From: Clostridium sp. AT4
Lineage (GTDB): Bacteria > Bacillota > Clostridia > Lachnospirales > Lachnospiraceae
Direction: 5' to 3'
DNA length: 64,000 bases
Assembly (NCBI RefSeq): GCF_001517625.2
Contig: NZ_LN999828.1
Location: forward strand, 1,982,661 to 2,046,660
Below are positions 18,061-26,323 of this stretch, piece by piece. The notes beneath the pieces were generated by a model. It was not told where the DNA came from and searched no databases. It saw only the letters and a program-made list of their open reading frames with translations. The position numbers and the translations under genes are program-made. The first letter of the stretch is position 1. Each line of letters opens with the position of its first letter.

Positions 18061-18528
18061 ATGAACGATCAGAAAATTGCATCACTTATGCCGATAGAGG
18101 CATGCAAAAGACTTAAGTCTGCCCAATCCATTGTTGTAGTTGGTCCAACTTCCTCTGGAAAAAGTACCTTAATTTATACACTTGTAAATCATAAAATTAT
18201 CCCATATATCTCTATAGGCGTTGGTGATAAATGCCAGACAACTATTATTCCCTGCGATTTTTTATTTGACGAGAGAATTACCAAAAATGAATATTTCGCA
18301 TTACAGATTCGCATAAAAGACTTTTCTTTCAACCCTATTCACATTAAGTTCATGGAAATGCTTACCAAACTCTATGTTGCAAATGGTTATGACATTGAAG
18401 AAGCAATGGATGCATTCGACAGTAATTTTATGAATGGCATCTTGGAACCAGCTGATGCCTCATATCATCTTGGACGTATTGCTTCAAAAATCTCTATTGA
18501 ATCCATTAAACAAATCGTTGAATCGTAA
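18061..18528 (+). pseudogene. P-loop NTPase gene truncated by IS66 sequence
   Basis: The frame starts at 18061 (MNDQKIASLMPIEAC) with an AAGGAG site and ends in a TAA provided by the IS end (native sequence stops at 18524). It encodes 155 aa. It has a Walker A motif GPTSSGKST near residue 29, and no Walker B motif is obvious before the break. Relatives of this size class are normally longer, so the C-terminal part has been lost. No continuation is found on the far side of the IS, where an unrelated minus-strand gene fragment lies. Function unknown. Confidence 0.7.
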
Positions 18529-18706
18529 GCGCAAAATATTGCTACGCTTACGTCAGAAAGGTTGTATGGATTTGCCAGCGTCAACCGGACGCAGCTATCG
18601 TGCACCGGAAAGCCAGGAAGTTGTCAGAGTGGATTTTCATGATACTGACCCGCTCCCATATGAACAGCCATTAAATGTGATTCCAGTAACTACGGAAAGA
18701 AATAAC
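18525..18706 (+). repeat. Chimeric IS66 fragment: inverted right end plus 156-bp copy of tnpA interior
   Basis: 18525-18548 is the exact reverse complement of the last 24 bp of the IS (21478-21501). 18551-18706 is a direct copy of 18993-19148 inside tnpA, 156 bp with no difference seen. The complete IS then begins at 18707. This is a rearranged IS remnant, not an independent gene, although a short frame crosses it. Confidence 0.85.
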
Positions 18707-18854
18707 GTAAGCGCAAAATAATTCGACGGATTGTGTTGCCCTAAAAATTATCCCATAATAATCATTAGAGAATGCAAGCATTTCACTTCATCTTCTCTTG
18801 CTAGAAATGATAGATGCGAGCATTTTATTCTATCCGATTTATGGAGGTGTGCTC

Positions 18855-19268
18855 ATGAGAAGCAAAAGAATACCTGCCGAAAAACAATACCGTCTCATCA
18901 TGGAATGCCGTCAAAGTGGATTGACAGATCATCAATGGTGTGTGGAACACGACATCAAACCGGGAACTTTTTACAACTGGGTAAAAAGGCTGCGTCAGAA
19001 AGGTTGTATGGATTTGCCAGCGTCAACCGGACGCAGCTATCGTGCACCGGAAAGCCAGGAAGTTGTCAGAGTGGATTTTCATGATACTGACCCGCTCCCA
19101 TATGAACAGCCATTAAATGTGATTCCAGTAACTACGGAAAGAAATAACCTTTCCGTAACAGAACCAATGAAACTGTCTGTAGGAAGTTTTCATCTAACAA
19201 TACCAAATGGAACAGATCCTCAGCTTCTGGCTCAAACACTTCGCATTGTGAAGGAGTTGGAATGTTAG
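18855..19268 (+). CDS. tnpA: IS66 accessory protein TnpA
   Basis: 137 aa from the ATG at 18855 (MRSKRIPAEKQYRL), preceded by GGAGGTG; a longer in-frame start at 18798 lacks such a site. The N-terminal helix-turn-helix-like region (YRLIMECRQSGLTDHQW) and FYNWVKRLRQKG are typical of the first IS66 ORF. It is needed with TnpB for efficient IS66 transposition and probably binds DNA. Its stop overlaps the tnpB start by 7 bp. Confidence 0.88.
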   Translation: MRSKRIPAEKQYRLIMECRQSGLTDHQWCVEHDIKPGTFYNWVKRLRQKGCMDLPASTGRSYRAPESQEVVRVDFHDTDPLPYEQPLNVIPVTTERNNLSVTEPMKLSVGSFHLTIPNGTDPQLLAQTLRIVKELEC

Positions 19269-19606
19269 GGGATATCACAGCCGCCGATGAAATCTATATC
19301 GTAACAGGCAGAACGGATATGCGGAAATCCATTGACGGGCTGTGTGCTATTGTAGAGGATCAACTCCATATGGAGCCAAGGCGAAGCGCCCTTTATCTTT
19401 TCTGTGGAAAACGTTGTGACAGGATCAAAGCTTTGCTCTGGGAATCGGACGGATTTGTGTTGCTGTATAAACGTATGGAAGTCCAGGGCAGATTCCGCTG
19501 GCCCAGAAATCAGTTGGAAGTAAAGCAACTGACCTGGCAGCAATTCGACTGGCTCATGTCCGGTCTTGAAATCGAACAACCAAAAGCATTCAAACCTACG
19601 GAATGA
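19262..19606 (+). CDS. tnpB: IS66 accessory protein TnpB (IS66 Orf2 family)
   Basis: 114 aa, full length for the family. It shows the landmark sequence VTGRTDMRKSIDGLCAIV at the start, LYLFCGKRCDRIKALLWESDGFVLLYKR in pieces through the middle, and WLMSGLEIEQ near the end. Overlap with tnpA suggests coupled translation. It assists the transposase; its biochemical role is not known in detail. Confidence 0.93.
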   Translation: MLGDITAADEIYIVTGRTDMRKSIDGLCAIVEDQLHMEPRRSALYLFCGKRCDRIKALLWESDGFVLLYKRMEVQGRFRWPRNQLEVKQLTWQQFDWLMSGLEIEQPKAFKPTE

Positions 19607-19757
19607 TCGTGTAAAATCTCTATGCCAACCAACAAAAATGGAGAGCTTTCCACACCCTGTATCATATCTGCAATCCCTTATAAATACTGGGTGTCCTGCT
19701 TCTTTTTCATTGCTTTTTATGGTATAATAAGAGCAGTAAAAAAGGAGCAGAAAACAT

Positions 19758-21380
19758 ATGGCTGGTAATTCAAAAGATTCAAAAATCCTTGCGTACAAGG
19801 ACATGATCAACCAACTGAATAAAACGATTTCCGCACAGACAGAACTGATCCAGTCTTTACAAAAAACATTGGAAGCAGGCCGTCTGGAAAAAGAAAATCT
19901 TCGTCAGCAGATTGAATATCTCACGAAGAAGCTCTTTGGTACTTCCAGTGAAAAACGGAAAGATATCGATGGTCAGCTGAATCTTTTTGATGAAGCCGAG
20001 CAGGAAGCAGATCCGACATGGAAACAGGAACTTCCTGATGACATCACTGTTCCGGAACATAAGCGAAAAGCACGACGGACACATGCGGATCTCTTTAAAA
20101 ATATCCCTTCCTGCGACGAGATCATTTCTCTTCCGGAGGAGGAGCGAAACTGTCCAACCTGCGGAACGCAGATGGAATGTATTGGGAAAGAATTCGTCCG
20201 CCATGAATTCCGGTTTACCCCTGCCAAAGGGAAAGTAGTAAATATCTATCGTGAAACCTATAAATGCCCGGAGTGTGCCATATCAGAGGAACACCCGGAT
20301 GAGCAGACATTTGTCAAAGCGCCTGTTCAGGACCCATTGATCCCGGAAAGTTATGCATCGGAATCTGTTGTAGGATGGGCAATGCACCAGAAGTACCAGA
20401 ATGGTCTGCCATTAAACCGGCAAGAATCGGAATGGACGCAGCTGGGTGTCCCATTAAGCCGGGCTACGCTTGCTAACTGGATCATTTACTGTGCCGAGAA
20501 TTACCTCTGTCATGTTTATGATTATTTTCACCGTCAGTTACGGATGCGTAAATATCTGATGGCAGATGAAACTCGAGTTCAGGTACTGAATGAGCCGGAG
20601 CGCAATCCTGAAACAGATTCCTGGATGTGGCTCTTCCGCAGTGGAGAAGATGGGCTTCCGCCGATCCTGCTCTATCATTACACAGAGACAAGGGCAAAGT
20701 TCCATGCAGCATCTTTCCTGAATGGGTTCCGTGGATATCTGGAGACCGACGGATACCAGGGTTATAACAATCTGCCGGATATCAAACGCTGCTCTTGCTG
20801 GGCACATGTGAGACGTTATTTCACAGATGCCATACCGAAAGGGAAGGAGTATGATTACAGCCTTCCGGCGGTGCAGGGAGTACAATTCTGCTCCAAGCTG
20901 TTTGATTGTGAGCGGTACTCAAAAGCAAAAAATCATACTGCGGAGCAGAGAAAACAGTTCCGTCTTGAAAAGGAGAAGCCGATACTGGAGGCATTCTGGA
21001 ATTGGCTGGATCAACAGCGTCCAAACAAGGGAACCCGTTTGGCGAAAGCGGTGAACTATGCCCAAAATCGGAAAGACACCCTGATGACCTATCTGGAAGA
21101 CGGTCATTGCAGTTTATCCAATAATCTTAGCGAGAATGCAATCAGACCATTCACTGTTGGGCGGAAAAACTGGCTGTTCAGTGCCAGTCCGAAGGGAGCT
21201 GCCTCTAGCGCTATTGTGTATACAATGGTTGAGATGGCAAAAGCGAATGACCTGAATACCTACAAATATCTGACATACCTCTTATCACAGCGACCAGACG
21301 CTAAAATGTCAGATGAGCAGCTGGAACAGCTTGCCCCATGGAGCGAGACTGCGAAAGCGAACTGTCAAAACGAAACATAG
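19758..21380 (+). CDS. tnpC: IS66 transposase TnpC
   Basis: 540 aa, intact. N-terminal coiled-coil leucine-rich region (MINQLNKTISAQTELIQSL), then a zinc-finger-like part (CPTCGTQMECIG and YKCPECA). The DDE catalytic residues are in LMADETRVQ, YLETDGYQGYN and NNLSENAIRPF. The start follows AAAAAGGAG. The gap from tnpB is 151 bp, usual in this family. The gene appears functional, so the element may still move. Confidence 0.95.
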   Translation: MAGNSKDSKILAYKDMINQLNKTISAQTELIQSLQKTLEAGRLEKENLRQQIEYLTKKLFGTSSEKRKDIDGQLNLFDEAEQEADPTWKQELPDDITVPEHKRKARRTHADLFKNIPSCDEIISLPEEERNCPTCGTQMECIGKEFVRHEFRFTPAKGKVVNIYRETYKCPECAISEEHPDEQTFVKAPVQDPLIPESYASESVVGWAMHQKYQNGLPLNRQESEWTQLGVPLSRATLANWIIYCAENYLCHVYDYFHRQLRMRKYLMADETRVQVLNEPERNPETDSWMWLFRSGEDGLPPILLYHYTETRAKFHAASFLNGFRGYLETDGYQGYNNLPDIKRCSCWAHVRRYFTDAIPKGKEYDYSLPAVQGVQFCSKLFDCERYSKAKNHTAEQRKQFRLEKEKPILEAFWNWLDQQRPNKGTRLAKAVNYAQNRKDTLMTYLEDGHCSLSNNLSENAIRPFTVGRKNWLFSASPKGAASSAIVYTMVEMAKANDLNTYKYLTYLLSQRPDAKMSDEQLEQLAPWSETAKANCQNET

Positions 21381-21403
21381 AGCAAAACGCTTGCATCTAT
21401 CAT

Positions 21404-21501
21404 TTTGGTGCAAGCGTGATTCATGGGCAGCGTAGCAATATTTTGCGCTTACTTTGGTGCAAGCGTGATTCATGGGCAGCGTAGCAATATTTTGCGCTTA
21501 C
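21404..21501. repeat. Tandem duplication of the IS66 right end (2 x 49 bp)
   Basis: 21404-21452 and 21453-21501 are identical 49-bp units, each ending in the terminal GCGCTTAC. The second unit therefore gives the element a second potential right end. Confidence 0.9.
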
Positions 21502-21745
21502 TCTGCAATTTCAAGCATTGTCTCATAACACTTTGCCGGAACAGCATCATCACCATCACAAAAATGAATATCTTTTCCCTGCGCTATCTCAAGCACTACG
21601 TTTTCTTACTCCTGATGGCTTCGAGCGATGATTCATATGAATTGGTATAATCCTACTATCCTTTTCTTGATGAATCCAATGCACGTCCTAAACAATCTTC
21701 CAAATTATATGCTGGCGCAATAACGCTTATCAATAGTTAATGCAT
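21502..21745 (-). pseudogene. Decayed GT2 glycosyltransferase gene at the 3' end of the locus
   Basis: Right after the manC stop, the minus strand reads ATG, His, stop, then LLISVIAPAYNLEDCLGRAL, the first strand and helix of a GT2 domain. Further stops follow in the same frame. After a frameshift the sequence reads VLEIAQGKDIHFCDGDDAV, the metal-binding DxDD region of GT2 enzymes, and ends in a stop at the IS boundary. Relative to the family there is an internal deletion, several stops and loss of the 3' half. It was probably the next gene of the operon. Confidence 0.75.
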
Positions 21746-21748
21746 AAC

Positions 21749-23092
21749 CTATCTCTCCCACCTATCTGTTATATTCTTATAATCAAAGTCATACTTTATT
21801 TTATCGTGTACAGTAATACCTTGCCCCATTTGAATCTCCACAATCTCCAATTTTGTTTTTGCGATCACAGTATGTCTGCAAAAACAGGGAAGATTCACTA
21901 CCATTCCAGACTTCAATGCAATTTCTTTTTCATTTATAACAGCAATTCCCTCGCCGGAAACAACAGTCCACACTTCATCCCTATGCTCATGACTGTGATA
22001 ATTCATATTACAATTTTTATTTAACGTCACTTTAACAGTTATGCTGTCTGATGTGTAGTCTATAACTTTATAGTATCCCCATGATTTCTCAGCAAACATT
22101 ATCTGTTGATCAATTGTATCCACAAAAGGTTTTATATAACTGGACTGTTCTTTTTTTGATACCAATATTCCCTCATTACTCGCCGCGACCACAATATTGT
22201 CAAGCCCCATGCATAAAATAGGGACATTAAGTTCGTTTATAATATTTGTATTCTCACATTCTTCATTAAGAATACCTTTTCCGATCACTTGATCGGACAT
22301 TTCCTCTGTTAAAGTATTCCATGTTCCCAAATCCTTCCATGTTCCAGAATACCGCATAACCTTAATATTGTGTTCTTTTTCTGCTACTGCATAATCAAAA
22401 CTAATTTTTTCTTGCTTATGATAACTTTTATAAAGATCCTCATAATCTTTGAAATCTAATAACTGATGAGCCTTATCTACAATATACTTGAGTTTGAAGG
22501 CAAATACTCCCCCATTCCAAAGAGCGCCTCTTTTTATATAACTCTTTGCTGTTTTCACATCCGGTTTCTCTTTAAATGTTTCAACATCACTGAACTTATC
22601 TTTTGACCTTGGAATAATATAACCATATTTTTCACTTGGGTAAGTTGGCTCCATTCCCATCAAAACCAGATTTGTATCTGTGTTTTGAACAATCTGATCC
22701 AATTCCTTAAATGATTCAAAATATTCCTCTCCTACATAGGGATCCACTGGACACACGATTATTGTCTCATTCTCATTTACATGTTTTATATCATAGAGAT
22801 ACATTCCTGCAAGTGCGATTGCCGGAAATGTGTCCCTTCTACATGGTTCTACTGATATTCCTATATTCTCTCTTAATTGATTTATAATAGAAGATACCTG
22901 AGACTTTGCTGTTGCCACTGTAATGTCGGCTTGTGAATCAATATGTTTTACCTGCCTGTAAATTCTTTGAATCATTGACTCATAAACGCCATCTTCCGCT
23001 TTGAACAATTTTATAAACTGTTTTGACCTAATATCATTTGACAGTGGCCACAAACGCTTTCCCGATCCCCCTGATAGAAGAATTATATTCAT
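21749..23092 (-). CDS. manC: Mannose-1-phosphate guanylyltransferase / mannose-6-phosphate isomerase (ManC)
   Basis: 447 aa, typical for type II enzymes. The nucleotidyltransferase signature LLSGGSGKRLWPLSND with KQFIKLF is at residues 5-30, and FKEKPD and LWNGGVFAFK follow. The C-terminal cupin (from about residue 340: SWGYYKVIDY, NYHSHEHRDEVWTVVSGEG) is the isomerase-type domain. It makes GDP-mannose, the precursor for the GDP-mannose 4,6-dehydratase encoded at 32349-33389. The start overlaps the transketolase C-subunit stop by 4 bp. Confidence 0.93.
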   Translation of the reverse strand: MNIILLSGGSGKRLWPLSNDIRSKQFIKLFKAEDGVYESMIQRIYRQVKHIDSQADITVATAKSQVSSIINQLRENIGISVEPCRRDTFPAIALAGMYLYDIKHVNENETIIVCPVDPYVGEEYFESFKELDQIVQNTDTNLVLMGMEPTYPSEKYGYIIPRSKDKFSDVETFKEKPDVKTAKSYIKRGALWNGGVFAFKLKYIVDKAHQLLDFKDYEDLYKSYHKQEKISFDYAVAEKEHNIKVMRYSGTWKDLGTWNTLTEEMSDQVIGKGILNEECENTNIINELNVPILCMGLDNIVVAASNEGILVSKKEQSSYIKPFVDTIDQQIMFAEKSWGYYKVIDYTSDSITVKVTLNKNCNMNYHSHEHRDEVWTVVSGEGIAVINEKEIALKSGMVVNLPCFCRHTVIAKTKLEIVEIQMGQGITVHDKIKYDFDYKNITDRWER

Positions 23093-23976
23093 ATCTCTCT
23101 CTCCAAAAATTGCTGTAATCTATATCTTATATTCTGTGCTGTTAATCCAAGTTCCCTGTCTTTATCCTGTTTTGTCCCATAAGTACGCATAACTTGTCTG
23201 GGAATTCCCACCCCATCGATTGCAATCCTGCGTTCTGACAAAATGGGTAAAATATCTTTCATAAATGTTCCCTGATAAAATGGTTCGCACAGAAAGATCC
23301 TATTATTTTCAATATTATCCTTTAAAGTTCCAAGATCAAATGGTTCAGCTGTTGTATAATAAAGCAAAGTAACATCTAAATCGCTGCATGCAGCAATTGC
23401 TGCATCTAATACATCTGCAAAAGCTATTACTGTCCCCTTACTTCCTTTTTTCAATATTGCTGCCCTACCGTATTCTATATCCACCTCAGTTTTATTACAA
23501 TGGTCAACCATCCTAAAATAAGATAATTTTCCATTCATACAACATTGGCGAAAGAGAACTTCAAATTGTTTTGGTGTCCCAGGTATAAGTATCTCTATTC
23601 CCGGCAAAGTCTTTAGGGTTTCTACATCTTCAGGACAATAGTGCGAGTATCCCAGCTTTGAAAAATCATATGCTGCCCCTGTCGTTATAAAATTTCCACC
23701 CACATTTTGATATATATAATCCAATTTCAGCTGCTCCAAGGAACGCTGGACTATAAATGGTGTAATTCCATATACAGTAGGTATCATACCTGATAATGCC
23801 AGGCCAGCCGATACCCCCACTATACCATCCTCAAATATACCGATATTTTTTACTCTATCTGGATATTTCTCCATAAAATCGCGAAAACCAAATGCCCCTA
23901 TATCAATAAGTATAAGCATAGTATTGCTATGGTTAACAATCATGTCCGAAACGCATGATTTCATTGATCTTCTCAC
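23089..23976 (-). CDS. Transketolase-like C-terminal subunit
   Basis: 295 aa corresponding to the pyrimidine-binding and C-terminal domains of transketolase. It has NIGIFEDGIVGVSAGLALSG, which aligns to the conserved cofactor-activating Glu region of these domains, and a C-terminal domain with EPFYQG and YGTKQDKDRELGLT. It must pair with the separate N-terminal subunit at 24520-25308 to bind thiamine diphosphate. A Nudix gene lies between the two. Split transketolases of this type occur in glycan and secondary-metabolite loci and move two-carbon ketol units; the acceptor here is unknown. Confidence 0.83.
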   Translation of the reverse strand: MRRSMKSCVSDMIVNHSNTMLILIDIGAFGFRDFMEKYPDRVKNIGIFEDGIVGVSAGLALSGMIPTVYGITPFIVQRSLEQLKLDYIYQNVGGNFITTGAAYDFSKLGYSHYCPEDVETLKTLPGIEILIPGTPKQFEVLFRQCCMNGKLSYFRMVDHCNKTEVDIEYGRAAILKKGSKGTVIAFADVLDAAIAACSDLDVTLLYYTTAEPFDLGTLKDNIENNRIFLCEPFYQGTFMKDILPILSERRIAIDGVGIPRQVMRTYGTKQDKDRELGLTAQNIRYRLQQFLEREI

Positions 23977-23990
23977 TTATCGTTTCTCCT

Positions 23991-24536
23991 TTATACCAAT
24001 CCCATATATTTTGCCTTATTCCAACCTACAATTCCAATCAACAATTTAAAATCATTATGGTATACCAGCTTTTCAAATTGTTCTGCTGATATTAATTTAG
24101 TTCTTATAAATTCTGTTCTCTCCAGCGCTGTCTGTTCCTTGTGCGTACATCTCGCAAAAAAAAGATCACATTTTGCTGATGATATACCTTGATTCATATA
24201 ATATTCGCCTAAATATATAAGTTCTTCTGAAATATAACCTGTTTCCTCTTTCAATTCTCTTTTAGCCGCTTCTTCGCTGGATTCACCATCATCAACAGCG
24301 CCTGCCGGAAATTCTAAAAGCCATTTGTCTAATGTATATCTGTATTGCTCAATAACCACAACTTGATCCTCTATCACAGGAATAATACATACACTATCCT
24401 TATTGATTACATAAGTATAAGGATACTCCTTTCCATCAATCAAAAACGTATCCTTAACTACCGTAACCCTGCCTATATTGTGAACCTCCGAATTAATAAC
24501 TTTATAAGGTGAATTTATTCTATTCAAAATCATCAA
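23991..24536 (-). CDS. Nudix hydrolase
   Basis: 181 aa with a complete Nudix box matching GX5EX7REUXEEXGU: GAVDDGESSEEAAKRELKEE followed by TGY, near residues 97-119. The N-terminal beta domain and YRYTLDKWLLEFPAG resemble ADP-ribose or GDP-mannose pyrophosphatases. In this locus it might hydrolyse a nucleotide sugar or remove a damaged intermediate (inference). It starts inside the end of the transketolase N-subunit gene (17-bp overlap). Confidence 0.9.
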   Translation of the reverse strand: MMILNRINSPYKVINSEVHNIGRVTVVKDTFLIDGKEYPYTYVINKDSVCIIPVIEDQVVVIEQYRYTLDKWLLEFPAGAVDDGESSEEAAKRELKEETGYISEELIYLGEYYMNQGISSAKCDLFFARCTHKEQTALERTEFIRTKLISAEQFEKLVYHNDFKLLIGIVGWNKAKYMGLV

Positions 24537-25308
24537 TTTCCTTTTTCAGTATAATCAATTCTTCTTCTAGCGGAGCTCTATGAAACCATGTATTATCTGT
24601 CATGATCGTAGAAGATCCATACCCCCTTATTGTTTCAGCGATCACAGCTATCGGACGATCTTTCCTATATAACAGCGCTCTCTTAAGCTCACTTGTATCA
24701 TGTCCATGAACGGAAAGCACTTCAAATCCAAAAACTTTTAGCTTTTCTTCCATACTCCTTATATCTATCATAGCATCTATCGAATGATTATCATCAATGA
24801 TCAATGTGAGGTTATTCAATTTTTCACTGCCGCAGAATAATGCTGATTCCCACATAGTCCCCTCATTCATCTCACCATCTCCTGCCAGAATATATACATG
24901 CCCATCATAGCTCTGTATTTTTTTTCCATAGGCTACACCTGATGCAATGGGGAATCCATGTCCCAAACTTCCGGCAGAAACTTCAAATCCAGGTACTTTT
25001 GTCCGATCTGCCTGCATACTAATAAAAGAGTTATACTGGCAAGCTTTCTCAATCTCTTTTTTATCAAAAAAGCCTTTTTGGGCAAGAATAGCTAAAACTC
25101 CCATCGTTGACTGCCCTTTACTCAAAATAAATACATCTCGATTTGGGTCATTCATATTGTCTATATCATAGTTCATAACCTCATAATAAAGGGTCCATAA
25201 TATTTCAACTGATGAAAAAATGCTTTGTAAATTTGCATCTTTTCCATAATAAGCTATATCTAATATGAATTTTCTTAAAGCCTTAATGTCTTTATTCATC
25301 CATTTCAC
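24520..25308 (-). CDS. Transketolase-like N-terminal (ThDP-binding) subunit
   Basis: 262 aa. ThDP pyrophosphate-binding features: SAGSLGHGFPIASGVAYGKK, the metal motif AGDGEMNEGTMWESALF, and LTLIIDDNHSIDA. It lacks the Pyr and C-terminal domains, which are supplied by 23089-23976. With those it should form an alpha2beta2-type ketol transferase. It overlaps the upstream aldolase gene by 17 bp. The three-gene order (N subunit, Nudix, C subunit) is unusual. Confidence 0.88.
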   Translation of the reverse strand: MKWMNKDIKALRKFILDIAYYGKDANLQSIFSSVEILWTLYYEVMNYDIDNMNDPNRDVFILSKGQSTMGVLAILAQKGFFDKKEIEKACQYNSFISMQADRTKVPGFEVSAGSLGHGFPIASGVAYGKKIQSYDGHVYILAGDGEMNEGTMWESALFCGSEKLNNLTLIIDDNHSIDAMIDIRSMEEKLKVFGFEVLSVHGHDTSELKRALLYRKDRPIAVIAETIRGYGSSTIMTDNTWFHRAPLEEELIILKKEIDDFE

Positions 25309-26305
25309 CCTTTATTCTCTCTGCAATTTCCTCCGCTTCCACCTTCATTAAAGTATACTTAGAATTGTCTTGAATCATATCCAAAGCTGCATTCAATTTT
25401 ACTATATCACGAATACCACGATTCATAAAAAACCAACTATAAACAGAATTCATATCTTTACTTGCTGTCAGATAGTACGGATGTGTATACCCCCAAAAAT
25501 ATTGCTCAAATATCGGCTGGATATAGTCCTGATATGTTTTAAGCAATATTTCCAAGTTGTACTTCTGACCTTTTTTATTGAGATAATCCATAAGAAGCTC
25601 TACTGGCACATTGCCCGCTCCTCTTCCCATTCCATATATACTTCCATCAATATAAATTTCTCTTCCAGCCGCAGCGTCCATGAATGTTATTGCATTCGCA
25701 AATGCCATCTGGATATTATTATGGGCATGTAACCCAAAATCTATGTCTTTATCCAACTTTACCAACACTCGCTCTGACATTTGTCTAATGTCTTCAGGAT
25801 ACAAATTACTAAAGCTATCAACAATATAAAATGCCTGTGGCTTTATATTATTAATTTCTTCAATCATATCACCCATCTCTTTATCTGAATACATAAATGT
25901 TGCCATTGCCTGCAGAAAGACCTCGTACCCCTTCTGTTTTAGGGATTCAGCAAATATGATTGCATCTTTAAGTTCCGGTTTGAAATAAGCAATCCTTATC
26001 ATATCTACTGTTTTTTCACTTCTTGTTGGAATATCAAATTTACTCGCATCTGCCTGAGTCAGCATTATAGCATATTTACAATCCTTTTTTCTATTTTTCA
26101 AAAGAGGCTCTGCTTCTGCAAAAGAAGCAAATTTTGTACTCTTCCCTACTATTCCCCCAATTCCCATAATTCCTATTTCTATAACGCGTACCCCACTCTC
26201 ATACAAACCATCAATAACACCGTTTGCAACTTCATGGTCAAATTCCCAATTATTTACGTACCCTCCATCTCTTAGTGTACAATCTAAAATATGTATCCTA
26301 TTCAT
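25292..26305 (-). CDS. DRE-TIM (HMGL-like) aldolase family protein
   Basis: 337 aa TIM barrel. It begins IHILDCTLRDGGYVNNW, carrying the family's Asp-Arg pair, and has DFGLHAHNNIQMAFANAI with the metal-binding His-x-His. FYIVDSFSNLYPEDI and IDGSIYGMGRGAGNVPVELL follow. Relatives include 4-hydroxy-2-oxovalerate aldolases and isopropylmalate-synthase-like enzymes, which make or break C-C bonds next to a keto acid such as pyruvate. A partner acylating aldehyde dehydrogenase is absent. In a sugar locus it may make or extend a short acyl or keto unit (inference). Confidence 0.82.
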   Translation of the reverse strand: MNRIHILDCTLRDGGYVNNWEFDHEVANGVIDGLYESGVRVIEIGIMGIGGIVGKSTKFASFAEAEPLLKNRKKDCKYAIMLTQADASKFDIPTRSEKTVDMIRIAYFKPELKDAIIFAESLKQKGYEVFLQAMATFMYSDKEMGDMIEEINNIKPQAFYIVDSFSNLYPEDIRQMSERVLVKLDKDIDFGLHAHNNIQMAFANAITFMDAAAGREIYIDGSIYGMGRGAGNVPVELLMDYLNKKGQKYNLEILLKTYQDYIQPIFEQYFWGYTHPYYLTASKDMNSVYSWFFMNRGIRDIVKLNAALDMIQDNSKYTLMKVEAEEIAERIKGEMDE

Positions 26306-26323
26306 AAATTAATTTTTATCCTT

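Larger units (their letters stand above)
18707..21501 (+). mobile_element. IS66-family insertion sequence
   Basis: 2.8 kb with tnpA, tnpB and tnpC in the order usual for IS66. The ends are inverted repeats starting GTAAGCGCAAAATA (18707 on) and the complement ending at 21501; the right-terminal 49 bp are duplicated. IS66 usually makes an 8-bp target duplication. The 8 bp outside the block (GTTGAATC left, TCTGCAAT right) do not match, nor do those at the inner ends. The element has therefore rearranged or caused a deletion. Confidence 0.9.

Noticed and set aside
18434-18721. Open frame across the IS66 left junction
   Set aside because: Made by joining host sequence to a copied piece of tnpA; not a real gene.
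18517-21509. Target-site duplication of IS66
   Set aside because: The 8 bp next to the outer and inner ends do not match in any pairing.
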